Made by a program: the position numbers and the translations under genes
In this document: one piece after another, positions 52,222-60,650 of the stretch
How positions within the stretch are numbered: position 1 is the first letter of the stretch
How the letters are laid out: each line of letters opens with the position of its first letter
DNA from: an uncultured Mucilaginibacter sp.
GTDB taxonomy: Bacteria; Bacteroidota; Bacteroidia; Sphingobacteriales; Sphingobacteriaceae
Direction: 5' to 3'
Length of the DNA stretch: 63,938 nucleotides
Assembly: GCA_903887275.1 (NCBI GenBank)
Contig: CAISPD010000232.1
Location: 1-63,938 of the forward strand
Notes under the pieces: model-generated
Database searches by the model: none
Told to the model about the DNA's origin: nothing
What the model saw: the letters and a program-made list of their open reading frames with translations, nothing else

Positions 52222-53352
52222 ATGGACGAAGCGACAAACAAGGAATCGGTACAGCATTTTCTCGAACTGATCAAAAAAGCAAGGCGGGGGAAGTTTAAAA
52301 TATACATTGGCATGAGCGCCGGTGTAGGTAAAACCTACCGGATGCTGATGGAAGCGCAGGCGCTTTTGCGGAATGGTATCGATGTAAAGATAGGCTATAT
52401 AGAAACCCATAACCGGAAGGAAACCCATGCTTTGCTCGAAGGATTGCCCTGTATTCCGCGCCGAAAACTATTCTATAAAGGCAAGGAACTGGAGGAAATG
52501 GACCTTAATGCGATCATCAACCTGCGGCCCGAAGTGGTGATTGTTGATGAACTTGCACACACAAACGTAGAAGGCAGCAAGAATGAAAAGCGATGGCAGG
52601 ATGTGCTGGATATATTAAACGCCGGAATTAATGTGATCAGCGCCGTCAATATACAGCACCTGGAGAGTATCAATGAGGAGGTGGAGCGGATAACGGGAGC
52701 GGCAATCAACGAGCGTATACCTGATAAGGTACTGCAATTAGCCGATGAAGTAGTCAATATAGACCTGACGGCTGATGAGCTTATCACCCGACTTAAAGAG
52801 GGTAAGATCTACGATCCGGCGAAAGTACCAACTGCATTGAACAATTTTTTCCAGTCGGTACGTATACTTCAGCTGCGAGAGCTGGCATTGAAGGAAGTAG
52901 CCCACCAGTTAGAACGTAAGATAGATACAGAGCTCCCCAAAAACGTGAAGCTGAAACCGGAAGTTTTTATGGCCTGTATCAGTACCAATGACGAGGCGGC
53001 AAGGATCATTATCCGCAAAACAGCGCGACTGGCTTCGTACTATCGCTCTAAATGGTATTTGCTTTATGTACAAACTGCCAATGAAAGTGCCGATAAGATC
53101 AACCTTGCAGCGCAGCGTCATCTCATCAACAATATGAAAAATGCTACCCAGCTTGGCGGTGAAGTGCTAAAGGTAAAAAGTGATAATATTGCCAAAACTG
53201 TTTGGGAAACAGCCGAGAAATATGATATTACCACCATTTGCATGGGCAAACCTCATTTTAAGTTTTACCAGGTATTGTTAAAGACGGCTGTGTTTACCCA
53301 ATTACTTAGTAAAATGTCAAAAACTGATATCGACTTAGTTATATTATCATGA
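52222..53352 (+). CDS. kdpD: KdpD N-terminal sensor plus USP domain, without kinase
   Basis: A 376-residue cytosolic protein matching only the first part of KdpD. The KdpD domain (~22-235) has the P-loop Gly-Met-Ser-Ala-Gly-Val-Gly-Lys37-Thr, Gly-Tyr-Ile-Glu-Thr-His, Val-Asp-Glu-Leu-Ala-His-Thr-Asn and Asn-Ile-Gln-His-Leu-Glu-Ser. A universal-stress-protein-like domain (~245-376) follows. The four membrane helices, GAF and kinase domains of E. coli KdpD are absent. The stop overlaps the ATG of the next gene (ATGA), so a stoichiometric pair with the histidine kinase is likely. It probably senses ATP, K+ or c-di-AMP state and controls that kinase. Confidence 0.92.
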   Translation: MDEATNKESVQHFLELIKKARRGKFKIYIGMSAGVGKTYRMLMEAQALLRNGIDVKIGYIETHNRKETHALLEGLPCIPRRKLFYKGKELEEMDLNAIINLRPEVVIVDELAHTNVEGSKNEKRWQDVLDILNAGINVISAVNIQHLESINEEVERITGAAINERIPDKVLQLADEVVNIDLTADELITRLKEGKIYDPAKVPTALNNFFQSVRILQLRELALKEVAHQLERKIDTELPKNVKLKPEVFMACISTNDEAARIIIRKTARLASYYRSKWYLLYVQTANESADKINLAAQRHLINNMKNATQLGGEVLKVKSDNIAKTVWETAEKYDITTICMGKPHFKFYQVLLKTAVFTQLLSKMSKTDIDLVILS

Positions 53353-55061
53353 CTATAAAAAATAAATTACGGGCCGGATTTGGATTTCTATTTCTGCTGG
53401 CTTTTGTGTGCATCGGCTTATCTATTTATTACCTCAACCGTTTGTCGGATGACAGCAGCCTGATATTGAAAGATAATCATGAGACGATCGTTTACATGCG
53501 CAATATCGGTGCGGTCGTAGATCAAAATTCGGGTGAGCTCAACCCCGCACAGATCAAAACCATTGAAGCTAATCTGGTTAAACAGGAACATAATATTACC
53601 GAACCCGGCGAACAACAGGCAACCGATTCGCTACGCTCAAAATACGAGCAATTAAAGCTTTTGAATAATAACCCAAACAAACTGACGGCACTCAGAGCCG
53701 AGATGCGTAAGTTTTTATATCGGATCATGAAGCTGAATATGGATGCCGAAGAACATAAAAATGCGGTAGCCAAAGCAACAGCCGAAAATGCTACGCTGTT
53801 GGTAGCCATCATCGCTTCTTTCCTGTTTTTGGTAGCCTTTACTTTCATCATAAATTTTCCGGGTTATGTGGCCGACCCTATAAAAGAACTAACGGAACGT
53901 ATCAAGGCCATTTCCAATCGCAACTACCATCAGCAGCTTGATTTTAAATCGAATGATGAATTTGGGGAGCTGGCGCAGGCCTTCAATACAATGACCTTTA
54001 AATTGGATGAATACGAGCACAGCAGCCTGGCAAATATAATGTTTGAGAAAAAGCGGATCGAAACCATCATTAATTCTATGCATGATGCGATCATTGGTTT
54101 GGACGAGCGTTCGGTCATCATCTTTGTGAATGAGGTTGCCTGCTCACTAATTGGCGTACCTGAATCGAGGCTGAGCGGAAAATATGCACCAGACGTGGCA
54201 CTGGAGAACGATTTGCTGAGAAACCTGCTCGTAAGCGAACAGCATAAAATGAAGATTTATGCGGATAACCGCGAAAGTTATTTTTCTAAAGAGATATTGA
54301 ACGTTACCAGCGAGGACAGGTTGATCGGTAAGGTGATCATCCTGAAAAATATAACCGAGTTTCAGCAACTGGATGAAGCCAAAACCAATTTCATCGCTAC
54401 CATATCCCATGAGTTGAAAACACCGATATCGTCCATCAAAATGAGTTTAAAATTGCTGGAAGATGAAAGGATAGGTGCCGTAAATACCGAGCAGCGGCAA
54501 TTGCTGGGAAATATTGAGGACGATGCCCGCAGGCTATTGCAGATAACCGGTGAATTACTGGATATGGCTCAGGTAGAAACGGGTAAACTTAACCTGAATT
54601 TTGGCAGTACCCATCCGCGGAATATCGTCGAATATGCCGTAAAAGCTGTAAAATTTACCGCTGAACAAAAGCAGGTAACCATCAATGTTAAATACGATGA
54701 AAATTTGCCGGAGGTGCGCGCCGACCTGGACAAAACAACCTGGGTGCTGATCAACCTGTTATCCAATGCCATCAAATACAGCCACGAGCGTTCAACGGTT
54801 GACCTGGTAGTTAAAAAGCGCCGGGGCGATGAGGTGGAATTTTCGGTGGCCGACCACGGGCAGGGCATTGAAGCCCAATACTTGTCGCGGATTTTTGAAC
54901 GCTATTTCAAAGTCCCCGGCTCAAAGGCTGAGCAAACCGGCACCGGGTTGGGCCTGGCCATCGCCAAAGATTTTATTGAAGCACAATCAGGCAAGATCAA
55001 CGTTGAAAGCGACCTTGGCGGAGGGAGCAGGTTTTACTTTACATTGAAGAAGGTTGCGTAG
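53349..55061 (+). CDS. HAMP-PAS sensor histidine kinase of the kdp locus
   Basis: A 570-residue membrane kinase: helix 1 (~8-27), a short periplasmic domain (~28-145), helix 2 (~150-170), HAMP (~172-225), PAS (~235-340), HisKA with His354 in Ile-Ser-His-Glu-Leu-Lys-Thr-Pro, and HATPase_c with Asn-Leu-Leu-Ser-Asn-Ala-Ile-Lys-Tyr-Ser, Asp-His-Gly-Gln-Gly-Ile and Gly-Thr-Gly-Leu-Gly-Leu-Ala-Ile. It overlaps the KdpD-type gene by 4 bp and takes the place of the missing KdpD kinase half. No response regulator follows; the sigma-54-type regulator at 43652 is the nearest candidate partner. Confidence 0.93.
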   Translation: MTIKNKLRAGFGFLFLLAFVCIGLSIYYLNRLSDDSSLILKDNHETIVYMRNIGAVVDQNSGELNPAQIKTIEANLVKQEHNITEPGEQQATDSLRSKYEQLKLLNNNPNKLTALRAEMRKFLYRIMKLNMDAEEHKNAVAKATAENATLLVAIIASFLFLVAFTFIINFPGYVADPIKELTERIKAISNRNYHQQLDFKSNDEFGELAQAFNTMTFKLDEYEHSSLANIMFEKKRIETIINSMHDAIIGLDERSVIIFVNEVACSLIGVPESRLSGKYAPDVALENDLLRNLLVSEQHKMKIYADNRESYFSKEILNVTSEDRLIGKVIILKNITEFQQLDEAKTNFIATISHELKTPISSIKMSLKLLEDERIGAVNTEQRQLLGNIEDDARRLLQITGELLDMAQVETGKLNLNFGSTHPRNIVEYAVKAVKFTAEQKQVTINVKYDENLPEVRADLDKTTWVLINLLSNAIKYSHERSTVDLVVKKRRGDEVEFSVADHGQGIEAQYLSRIFERYFKVPGSKAEQTGTGLGLAIAKDFIEAQSGKINVESDLGGGSRFYFTLKKVA

Positions 55062-55137
55062 CCTAATCAACTTAAAAATTTAGCTAATTATTATAAATTT
55101 GCCGTGCACTGCCTATTTTCGGGCCTGATCACATCGT

Positions 55138-56076
55138 ATGGAAAAACGGCTACTTTTTTTATTGATTGCGCTATTTATTTTTTCAGCAGCCCGGGCACAA
55201 ACAACGGGCGACACTACGAAAACAGTAATAGCAGATAGCACAGCCCGGAAGCAGCTAATTGAATCGGTAAAAGATCTGCCCACCGACAGCGTGTTGAGAA
55301 AGCGACATGCCGATAGCCTGGTTAAACATACGGCTGATAGTATCGCACAAATTCATGCAGATTCGGTGGCAAAAAAAAGGGTAGCCGATAGCCTTGCTAA
55401 GCCGGCATCCAGTGATACCGTCGCACAAAAAGCATCAGCTTTACCTCAACAAATTGCAGAACCGGTTAAAGTAAAATTGCAGGATAGTATAGTTAAAGTG
55501 AGCCCTGTAATTTCGCCACCAAAAGCTACTAAAAAGGACAGCCTGGCCCATCATATTGCGGTGAAACCAGTAGTCCAGGTTATTCCCCCCGAGGCAGCAG
55601 TCAAACATTCGCCGATAAAATCTCTAAGTGATAAAAAGTACCTCGGCTACCTTAATGGCGACGACCTGGATGATATGTCGCTGGCAGCCGAAATCAACCA
55701 TTACCCGCTGCCTGATAAAGCCTTGAAATACAAAGTTCAATTAGGGCTAAATCCCGGGCAGATAACCCAGTTGAAAGCGATAGTAACCAACCTGACCCGC
55801 AAGAAAAAGGAAATGGGAACAAACATCATCAACAATGAGCGTACGCTGGATACCCTTTTTAAAAGCCACCAGATCGTAGACGGTACCATTATATTTTACA
55901 GTAACCGCTATGGTCTGTACCTGGGCGAATTGCGTAACGCTATCCTCCAGGCCTGCTTCCAAACCCGGGATATTTTAGGCGATGCACAGTTGAAGAAGTT
56001 GGATGTGTTGGAGAATGCCGGAGGCATGGAGTCCGGAAGTCCGCACAAGACCGGAAGTCTGAAAGACGCTGAGTAG
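55138..56076 (+). CDS. Secreted protein with Ala-Asp-Ser repeats
   Basis: A 312-residue exported protein (signal peptide to Ala-Arg-Ala-Gln at residue 21). Residues ~58-88 contain Ala-Asp-Ser four times with 8-9 residue spacing (Ala-Asp-Ser-Leu-Val-Lys-His-Thr), part of a low-complexity Lys/Pro/Ser/Val region to ~165. The C-terminal half is helical (Leu-Asn-Pro-Gly-Gln-Ile-Thr-Gln-Leu-Lys near 205) and has the look of an LTxxQ/Spy-CpxP-type periplasmic domain, but this is weak. The last ~17 residues are encoded by the GGAAGTCCG dispersed repeat and may be a late add-on. It follows the kdp kinase by 76 bp. Confidence 0.7.
   Translation: MEKRLLFLLIALFIFSAARAQTTGDTTKTVIADSTARKQLIESVKDLPTDSVLRKRHADSLVKHTADSIAQIHADSVAKKRVADSLAKPASSDTVAQKASALPQQIAEPVKVKLQDSIVKVSPVISPPKATKKDSLAHHIAVKPVVQVIPPEAAVKHSPIKSLSDKKYLGYLNGDDLDDMSLAAEINHYPLPDKALKYKVQLGLNPGQITQLKAIVTNLTRKKKEMGTNIINNERTLDTLFKSHQIVDGTIIFYSNRYGLYLGELRNAILQACFQTRDILGDAQLKKLDVLENAGGMESGSPHKTGSLKDAE
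56029..56066. repeat. GGAAGTCCG dispersed repeat, site B, inside a coding end
   Basis: The sequence GTCCGGAAGTCCG followed by ACCGGAAGTCTG lies in the last codons of the 55138-56076 gene. It shares words with site A (7624-7662) and with the complement of site C (61733-61765). Confidence 0.7.
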
Positions 56077-56082
56077 ATATTC

Positions 56083-56740
56083 GAAGTTTAATGAACTTCG
56101 TGAAGCTGCCAATGTTCAGTTTGGCTAAAGCCCATTATCGGATTTTTTTAATCTGTTGGCTGAAGCCAACGGCAATGAGAATTGATTTGCTGAATTTTGC
56201 ATTATTTGATTTGCCAACTTCATCGGGCAATGAGAATTGATTTGCTGAATTTTGCATTATTTGATTATTCGACTCCATCGGGAGTCGAATAAAAGCTTTT
56301 ATTGCCGTCCCATTTATGGGACGGACGAAGAATAAAAAGTAAAAGGCTTTAGCCAAAATATGGTCGCCTTTGATTTGAGCGACATAGTAACTCGTAACCC
56401 TGAATGTCGATTACATCAACCCGTTTAGATTTAAGAAGTTTAATGATCTGCGTGAAGCTGCCAATGTTCAGTTTGGCTAAAGCCAATTATCGGATTTTTT
56501 TAATCCGTTGGCTGAAGCCAACGGCAATGAGAATTGATTTGCTGAATTTTGCATTATTTGATTTACCAACTCCATCGGGAGTTGATTAAAGCCTTTATTG
56601 CCGTCCCATTTATGGGGCGGACGAAGAATAAAAAGTAAAAGGCTTTAGCCAAAATATCTCCGGCTTTGAATTGAGTAAAATTGTAACTCCTAACTCTGAA
56701 TGTCTATTACATCAACCCTTTAGATTTAATAAGTTTAACT
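56083..56740. repeat. Two tandem copies of a structured, MITE-like element
   Basis: Unit 1 starts at 56083 and unit 2 at 56435, both with GAAGTTTAATGA. Each holds a core bounded by TTTGGCTAAAGCC and its exact complement (56120-56357 and 56472-56653). Inside are hairpins: GTTGGCT/AGCCAAC, (C/T)GACTCC or CAACTCC around ATCG, and CCGTCCC-ATTTAT-GGGACGG. The second hairpin shows a paired change between copies (G-C to A-T) and the third a G-C to G-T wobble. Core 1 is 56 bp longer because of an internal ~55-bp duplication (56171 and 56226). No transposase or ORF is present. The rest of the 77-56914 spacer side (56741-56888) is A+T rich and empty. Confidence 0.85.
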
Positions 56741-56888
56741 CGGTATCAATTGTTATTTAAAGGCCTCGCAGAGGGCTTCGCCGTTTTAAAACTTCGTAAA
56801 TCTGCCTATAGCCTCTTGCTCAACCAATACAACCAGTATAACTAATACACCACTACAACCAAATAAAAATTTCTCCAACTAAATTAAT

Positions 56889-56896
56889 TAACTTTG
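56889..56896 (+). promoter_or_regulatory. -7 box for accA
   Basis: TAACTTTG matches TAnnTTTG, followed by CAGTCCG, the same context that follows the tRNA promoter at 58103. It is 18 bp before the ATG, so the leader is very short. No clear -33 TTG is seen. Confidence 0.65.
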
Positions 56897-56914
56897 CAGT
56901 CCGTTATATAGCAT

Positions 56915-57871
56915 ATGAAGATCTCTTTTGATTTTGAAAAGCCCCTTGCCGACCTGCAATCGCAGATTGAAAAGGTGAAACAAGTTGAGGAAAAAACCAA
57001 GGTCGACATGTCGGCTACCCTTAATGAATTGGAGGAAAAATTTGAAACTACCAAGGCCCATATTTATGCCAACCTTACCGGCTGGCAAAGGGTACAGATA
57101 TCGCGCCACCCCGAGCGGCCCTATACGCTGCAATACCTGGAGCTCATATGCGATGATTTTATTGAGCTGCATGGCGACCGTACGGTAGGCGACGACAAGG
57201 CTATTATTGGTGGTTTTGGTTCTATCGGCGGCGAAACAGCCATGTTTATTGGTCATCAAAAAGGACGTAACACCAAGGAACGTCAATACCGTAATTTCGG
57301 CATGGCCAATCCTGAGGGGTATCGTAAGGCCTTGCGTCTGATGAAGCTGGCCGAGAAATTCAATAAACCTATTATTACATTAATAGACACACCCGGAGCA
57401 TTCCCCGGCCTGGAAGCTGAAGAACGCGGGCAAGGCGAAGCTATTGCTCGCAACCTGCTCGAGATGTCGGTTTTACGTGTGCCGGTTATCTGTGTCATTA
57501 TTGGCGAGGGAGCATCCGGTGGTGCCTTAGGTCTGGCTATTGGCGATAAGGTGTTTATGCTTGAAAATTCATGGTATTCGGTGATTTCGCCCGAAAACTG
57601 CTCGACCATCCTTTGGAAAACATGGGAAAATAAAGAAAAGGCAGCCGAAGTACTCAAACTCAGCTCGCCCGAAATGCTGAAAAATAAACTGATCGACGGG
57701 GTGATCAAAGAACCCCTTGGCGGTGCGCACCAAGATCCGGTTGCTATGGCAACCATCCTCAAAAAACATCTGATCAAAGATCTGAAAGAGCTGAAAGCAA
57801 AAGACCCCGATCAACTGGTGACCGAAAGGATCGAAAAGTTTTGCGCTATGGGCGTGGTTGTGGAAGATTAA
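56915..57871 (+). CDS. accA: Acetyl-CoA carboxylase carboxyltransferase subunit alpha
   Basis: A 318-residue subunit that, with AccD, transfers carboxyl from biotin to acetyl-CoA in the first step of fatty-acid synthesis. Features: an N-terminal helical part (~1-60), His-Pro-x-[30 protein letters not shown], and Gly-Glu-Gly-Ala-Ser-Gly-Gly-Ala. Standard length. Single gene between a promoter and a terminator. Confidence 0.97.
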   Translation: MKISFDFEKPLADLQSQIEKVKQVEEKTKVDMSATLNELEEKFETTKAHIYANLTGWQRVQISRHPERPYTLQYLELICDDFIELHGDRTVGDDKAIIGGFGSIGGETAMFIGHQKGRNTKERQYRNFGMANPEGYRKALRLMKLAEKFNKPIITLIDTPGAFPGLEAEERGQGEAIARNLLEMSVLRVPVICVIIGEGASGGALGLAIGDKVFMLENSWYSVISPENCSTILWKTWENKEKAAEVLKLSSPEMLKNKLIDGVIKEPLGGAHQDPVAMATILKKHLIKDLKELKAKDPDQLVTERIEKFCAMGVVVED

Positions 57872-58026
57872 TTTGTTAAATCAGCTTTTAAATATTGGAT
57901 AAAGATTTAAGGTGAAGGGAGTTCGCCCGGCCAACAATTGTCCTTTATATCATTGTGCAGTAGGTAGATGAATTTTCAAAAATCGTTAGCGTTTTCGCAA
58001 TATTAGATACATGACCGAATACTGCT

Positions 58027-58069
58027 AAAAATTGTAAAAGGCTGACTTATCGGTCATTTTACAATTTTT
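58027..58069 (+). terminator. Hairpin downstream of accA
   Basis: AAAAATTGTAAAA (58027-58039) and its exact complement (58057-58069) enclose an inner TGAC/GTCA pair. It is A+T-rich and ends in a T run, 155 bp after the accA stop. The spacer 57872-58026 shows no gene. Confidence 0.65.
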
Positions 58070-58079
58070 TAAAATTTGA

Positions 58080-58110
58080 TTGTAATCTTCAAAAAATCGT
58101 CTTATTTTTG
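58080..58110 (+). promoter_or_regulatory. Promoter of the tRNA-Gln gene
   Basis: TTG at 58080-58082 and TATTTTTG at 58103-58110 (TAnnTTTG) are 20 bp apart, a good Bacteroidota promoter. The tRNA starts 37 bp after the -7 box. Confidence 0.7.
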
Positions 58111-58146
58111 CAGTCCGTTTCAAAAGCGTGCTTTTGCGGTGGAGAT

Positions 58147-58217
58147 TGTCCGATAGTATAAGGGTAGTACAAGTGATTTTGGTTCATTTAGTCTTGGTTC
58201 GAATCCAGGTCGGACAA
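58147..58217 (+). tRNA. tRNA-Gln (anticodon UUG)
   Basis: Acceptor stem TGTCCGA (58147-58153) pairs with TCGGACA (58210-58216), discriminator A at 58217. The anticodon stem AGTGA/TCATT encloses the loop TTTTGGT with anticodon TTG at 58179-58181. The T arm is CTTGG-TTCGAAT-CCAGG (58193-58209). The D arm has a GTA/TAC stem. CCA is not encoded. It lies alone between accA and prs. Confidence 0.95.
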
Positions 58218-58221
58218 CATT

Positions 58222-58294
58222 AAAAGATTTCGGATTTCTGATTTTCCAATTCAGATTTGGTCTGATTGAGAATTGAGGTCCGAAATCTTTTTTT
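58222..58294 (+). terminator. Long-stem terminator after tRNA-Gln
   Basis: AAAAGATTTCGGA (58222-58234) pairs perfectly with TCCGAAATCTTTT (58279-58291), then more T. The 44-nt loop has further self-complementary ATTCAGA/TCTGAT words. It separates the tRNA from prs. Confidence 0.8.
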
Positions 58295-58352
58295 AATACG
58301 TTACAATAAGTAATTTCGAAATTGCAATACCCAAATTCGAAATCAAAAGAAA

Positions 58353-59297
58353 ATGCCATTACAGTTCAACCCCATCAAATTATTTGCAGGCTCAGGTACT
58401 ACCGAGCTGGCTGGAAAAATCGCTTCCGCTTACGGCAAGGAATTGGGCGAAGTCGCCGTATCGCGATTCAGTGATGGGGAGTTCCAACCGCATTTTAATG
58501 AAACGGTACGTGGCTGCGACGTTTTTTTGATCCAGTCGACCAACCAGCCTACCGATAACCTGATGGAGTTACTAATGATGACCGACGCTGCAAGGCGTGC
58601 ATCGGCACATTATGTAACGGCAGTTATTCCTTATTACGGGCTGGCCCGCCAGGACCGTAAAGATAAGCCACGTGTGGCGATAGGTTCAAAACTGGTGGCT
58701 AATTTACTGGTTGCATCAGGCATCAACCGTATCATGACGATGGACCTGCATGCTGCCCAGATACAAGGTTTTTTTGATATCCCGGTTGATCACCTGGATG
58801 CTTCGATCATATTTGTGCCTTATATCAAAAGCTTAGGTTTGCAGGCGCTCACAATTGCTTCGCCCGATATGGGTGGCTCGTACCGGGCACGCAGCTTTGC
58901 TAAGTTTTTTAACGCCGAAGTAGTGATCTGCGATAAGCGCCGTAAACGTGCGAATGAGATCGAATCAATGACCTTGATAGGTGACGTTACAGGCCAGGAT
59001 ATTGTACTGATAGATGATATCTGCGATACGGCTGGTACGCTGGCTAAAGCAGCAGGTTTGATCATGGAACGTGGTGCAAAAAGTGTTAGAGCTGTTTGTA
59101 CTCATCCTGTATTATCTGGAAAGGCTTACGAGACCATCGAAAACTCGGTTTTAGCCGAACTGATCGTTACCGATACCATTCCGCTTAAACACCATAGCGA
59201 TAAGATAAAAGTTTTATCAACTGCCGAACTGTTTGCCAAAGCGATATTGAATGTAAATGAGCATGGCTCGATTAGCCAGCTGTTTAGGGTAGACTAG
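58353..59297 (+). CDS. prs: Ribose-phosphate pyrophosphokinase
   Basis: A 314-residue enzyme that makes PRPP from ribose 5-phosphate and ATP, feeding nucleotide, His and Trp synthesis. Motifs: Phe-Ser-Asp-Gly-Glu, Gln-Asp-Arg-Lys (ATP site), Met-Asp-Leu-His-Ala-Ala-Gln-Ile-Gln-Gly-Phe-Phe, Ser-Pro-Asp-Met-Gly-Gly, Asp-Lys-Arg-Arg and the PRPP loop Val-Leu-Ile-Asp-Asp-Ile-Cys-Asp-Thr-Ala-Gly-Thr. Standard length. rplY follows 109 bp later, a common order. Confidence 0.97.
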   Translation: MPLQFNPIKLFAGSGTTELAGKIASAYGKELGEVAVSRFSDGEFQPHFNETVRGCDVFLIQSTNQPTDNLMELLMMTDAARRASAHYVTAVIPYYGLARQDRKDKPRVAIGSKLVANLLVASGINRIMTMDLHAAQIQGFFDIPVDHLDASIIFVPYIKSLGLQALTIASPDMGGSYRARSFAKFFNAEVVICDKRRKRANEIESMTLIGDVTGQDIVLIDDICDTAGTLAKAAGLIMERGAKSVRAVCTHPVLSGKAYETIENSVLAELIVTDTIPLKHHSDKIKVLSTAELFAKAILNVNEHGSISQLFRVD

Positions 59298-59319
59298 TGT
59301 TGTTTGTCAATGGACGATG

Positions 59320-59375
59320 GTCCATGGCTGATTTTGTATAAAATTCAATAATACCATGGTCTAACGGCCATGGAC
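59320..59375. repeat. Inverted repeat in the prs-rplY spacer
   Basis: GTCCATGGC (59320-59328) and GCCATGGAC (59367-59375) are exact complements, with a second CCATGG word (59354-59359) between them. It could form a leader hairpin before rplY or be a dispersed TGGACCATGG-type repeat. Confidence 0.6.
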
Positions 59376-59406
59376 TAACAAACAAATAAACAATAAATAA
59401 AAAACA

Positions 59407-59994
59407 ATGAAATCAATTGCTATTAGCGGTTCTCCAAGAGAGAACGTAGGGAAACGCGACGCTAAAGAACTGCGTTACGAAGGCCAGGTGCCTGCAGTAC
59501 TTTACGGTGGGAAAACCCAAACCCACTTTTCAGTGTCCGCAGCTGATTTGAAACCGGTAGTTTACACTCCGGAAGTTCACTTCATCGACTTTGAAATTGG
59601 TGCTGTTAAAGCACAAGCTATTATCCAGGACATCCAGTTTCACCCATTAACTGAAAAGATCCTGCACGTAGACTTTTTGGAACTTGACCAGAACAAGCCT
59701 ATCGCCATCGAAATTCCAATCCGTTTAACCGGTACTTCTCCGGGTGTTAAAATGGGTGGTAAATTGGTACAGAAACTGCGAAAACTGCGTATCAAGGCTT
59801 TACCTAAAGACCATGTTGATAACATCGACGTAAGCATCGAAGGCCTGGAAGTAGGTAAATCAGTACGTGTGGCGGACCTGAAATTCGACAAACTTATTAT
59901 CACCAATGCTAAAGAAGATACCATCGTTTCGGTGACAACTTCACGTGCATTGCGTCAGGCTGAGCAGGATGCTGCCGCCTCAGGAAAAAAATAA
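59407..59994 (+). CDS. rplY: 50S ribosomal protein L25 (CTC/TL5 type)
   Basis: A 195-residue ribosomal protein that binds 5S rRNA. The N-terminal L25 domain (Ser-Pro-Arg-Glu-Asn-Val-Gly-Lys-Arg-Asp-Ala-Lys, Val-Pro-Ala-Val-Leu-Tyr-Gly-Gly) is followed by a CTC beta domain (Leu-His-Val-Asp-Phe, Pro-Ile-Arg-Leu-Thr-Gly-Thr-Ser-Pro-Gly-Val, Gly-Gly-Lys-Leu-Val). Longer than the E. coli form, as usual outside gamma-proteobacteria. It is followed by a strong hairpin. Confidence 0.96.
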   Translation: MKSIAISGSPRENVGKRDAKELRYEGQVPAVLYGGKTQTHFSVSAADLKPVVYTPEVHFIDFEIGAVKAQAIIQDIQFHPLTEKILHVDFLELDQNKPIAIEIPIRLTGTSPGVKMGGKLVQKLRKLRIKALPKDHVDNIDVSIEGLEVGKSVRVADLKFDKLIITNAKEDTIVSVTTSRALRQAEQDAAASGKK

Positions 59995-60016
59995 TAAAGG
60001 TGATTACACCGATTTG

Positions 60017-60049
60017 AAAAGCGACAGGGTTTAAACCTGTCGCTTTTTT
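60017..60049 (+). terminator. Intrinsic terminator of rplY
   Basis: AAAAGCGACAGG and its complement CCTGTCGCTTTT form a 12-bp stem around a short A/T loop, followed by more T, 22 bp after the rplY stop. Confidence 0.92.
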
Positions 60050-60061
60050 ATTTTGATAAAA

Positions 60062-60251
60062 GACGAAGGATGGAAAGACAAAGGATGAAGGACGGAAAGA
60101 TGAAGGACGGAAAGATGAAGGACGGAAGGATGAAGGACGGAAGGATGAAGGACGGAAAGACGAAGGACAGAAGGATGAAGGACGGAAAGACGAAGGACAG
60201 AAGGATGAAAGATGAAGGACGGAAAGACGAAAGATGAAGGATGAAGGATAA
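60062..60251. repeat. GA-rich minisatellite, left array
   Basis: About 190 bp of alternating 7-mers and 8-mers, GATGAAG and GACGGAAR, giving a 15-bp higher-order unit with drift to GACAGAAG and GACGAAG. It lies between the rplY terminator and the four-helix-bundle gene. A matching, inverted array lies on the other side of that gene. Confidence 0.9.
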
Positions 60252-60294
60252 AATTTAATGGAATATATTTGTTCTGTTATACAAACCTTGTCAC

Positions 60295-60648
60295 ATGTTA
60301 AAACATAATTTTCGGCAATTGAGAATTTGGTTGGATTCGGTCGAGTTGACGACTGAAGTTTACCAATTAACTCAAACTTTCCCGATTCAGCATAAATTTG
60401 GGCTGGCTAGTCAACTATATAGGGCCGCAGTATCAATCCCTTCCAATATAGCTGAAGGGTCATCACGTAAATCAGAAAAAGAATTTGCTCATTTTGTTTC
60501 GCTTAGTCTAGGATCAGCATTTGAGTTGGAAACTCAACTTATTATTGCAGAAAAGTGTTGTATCGGAGAAGATTTTGACTATCAGGCATTAACGATGAAA
60601 GTTCAAACCTTGCAAAAGCAAATTGCGGCTTTTGCAAATACGCTTTAA
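60295..60648 (+). CDS. Four-helix-bundle protein (S23 rRNA intervening-sequence family)
   Basis: A 117-residue cytosolic helical protein. The family signature is clear: Leu-Arg-Ile-Trp-Leu near the start, Leu-Tyr-Arg-Ala-Ala-Val-Ser-Ile-Pro-Ser-Asn-Ile-Ala-Glu-Gly-Ser, then Glu-Phe-Ala-His-Phe-Val-Ser-Leu-Ser-Leu-Gly-Ser-Ala-Phe-Glu-Leu-Glu-Thr-Gln. Relatives occur in 23S rRNA intervening sequences, as stand-alone genes, and as the Avd helper of diversity-generating retroelements. No reverse transcriptase or template repeat is nearby, so this is a stand-alone copy. It is bracketed by inverted GA-rich minisatellites and has no visible ties to its neighbours rplY and pth. Confidence 0.93.
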   Translation: MLKHNFRQLRIWLDSVELTTEVYQLTQTFPIQHKFGLASQLYRAAVSIPSNIAEGSSRKSEKEFAHFVSLSLGSAFELETQLIIAEKCCIGEDFDYQALTMKVQTLQKQIAAFANTL

Positions 60649-60650
60649 TA

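Noticed and set aside
60062..60251. Possible CRISPR array
   Set aside because: Units are 7-8 bp and contiguous with no unique spacers, and no cas genes are present; it is a minisatellite.
60295..60648. Avd gene of a diversity-generating retroelement
   Set aside because: No reverse transcriptase, template repeat or variable-repeat gene is found nearby; it is a stand-alone S23-family gene.
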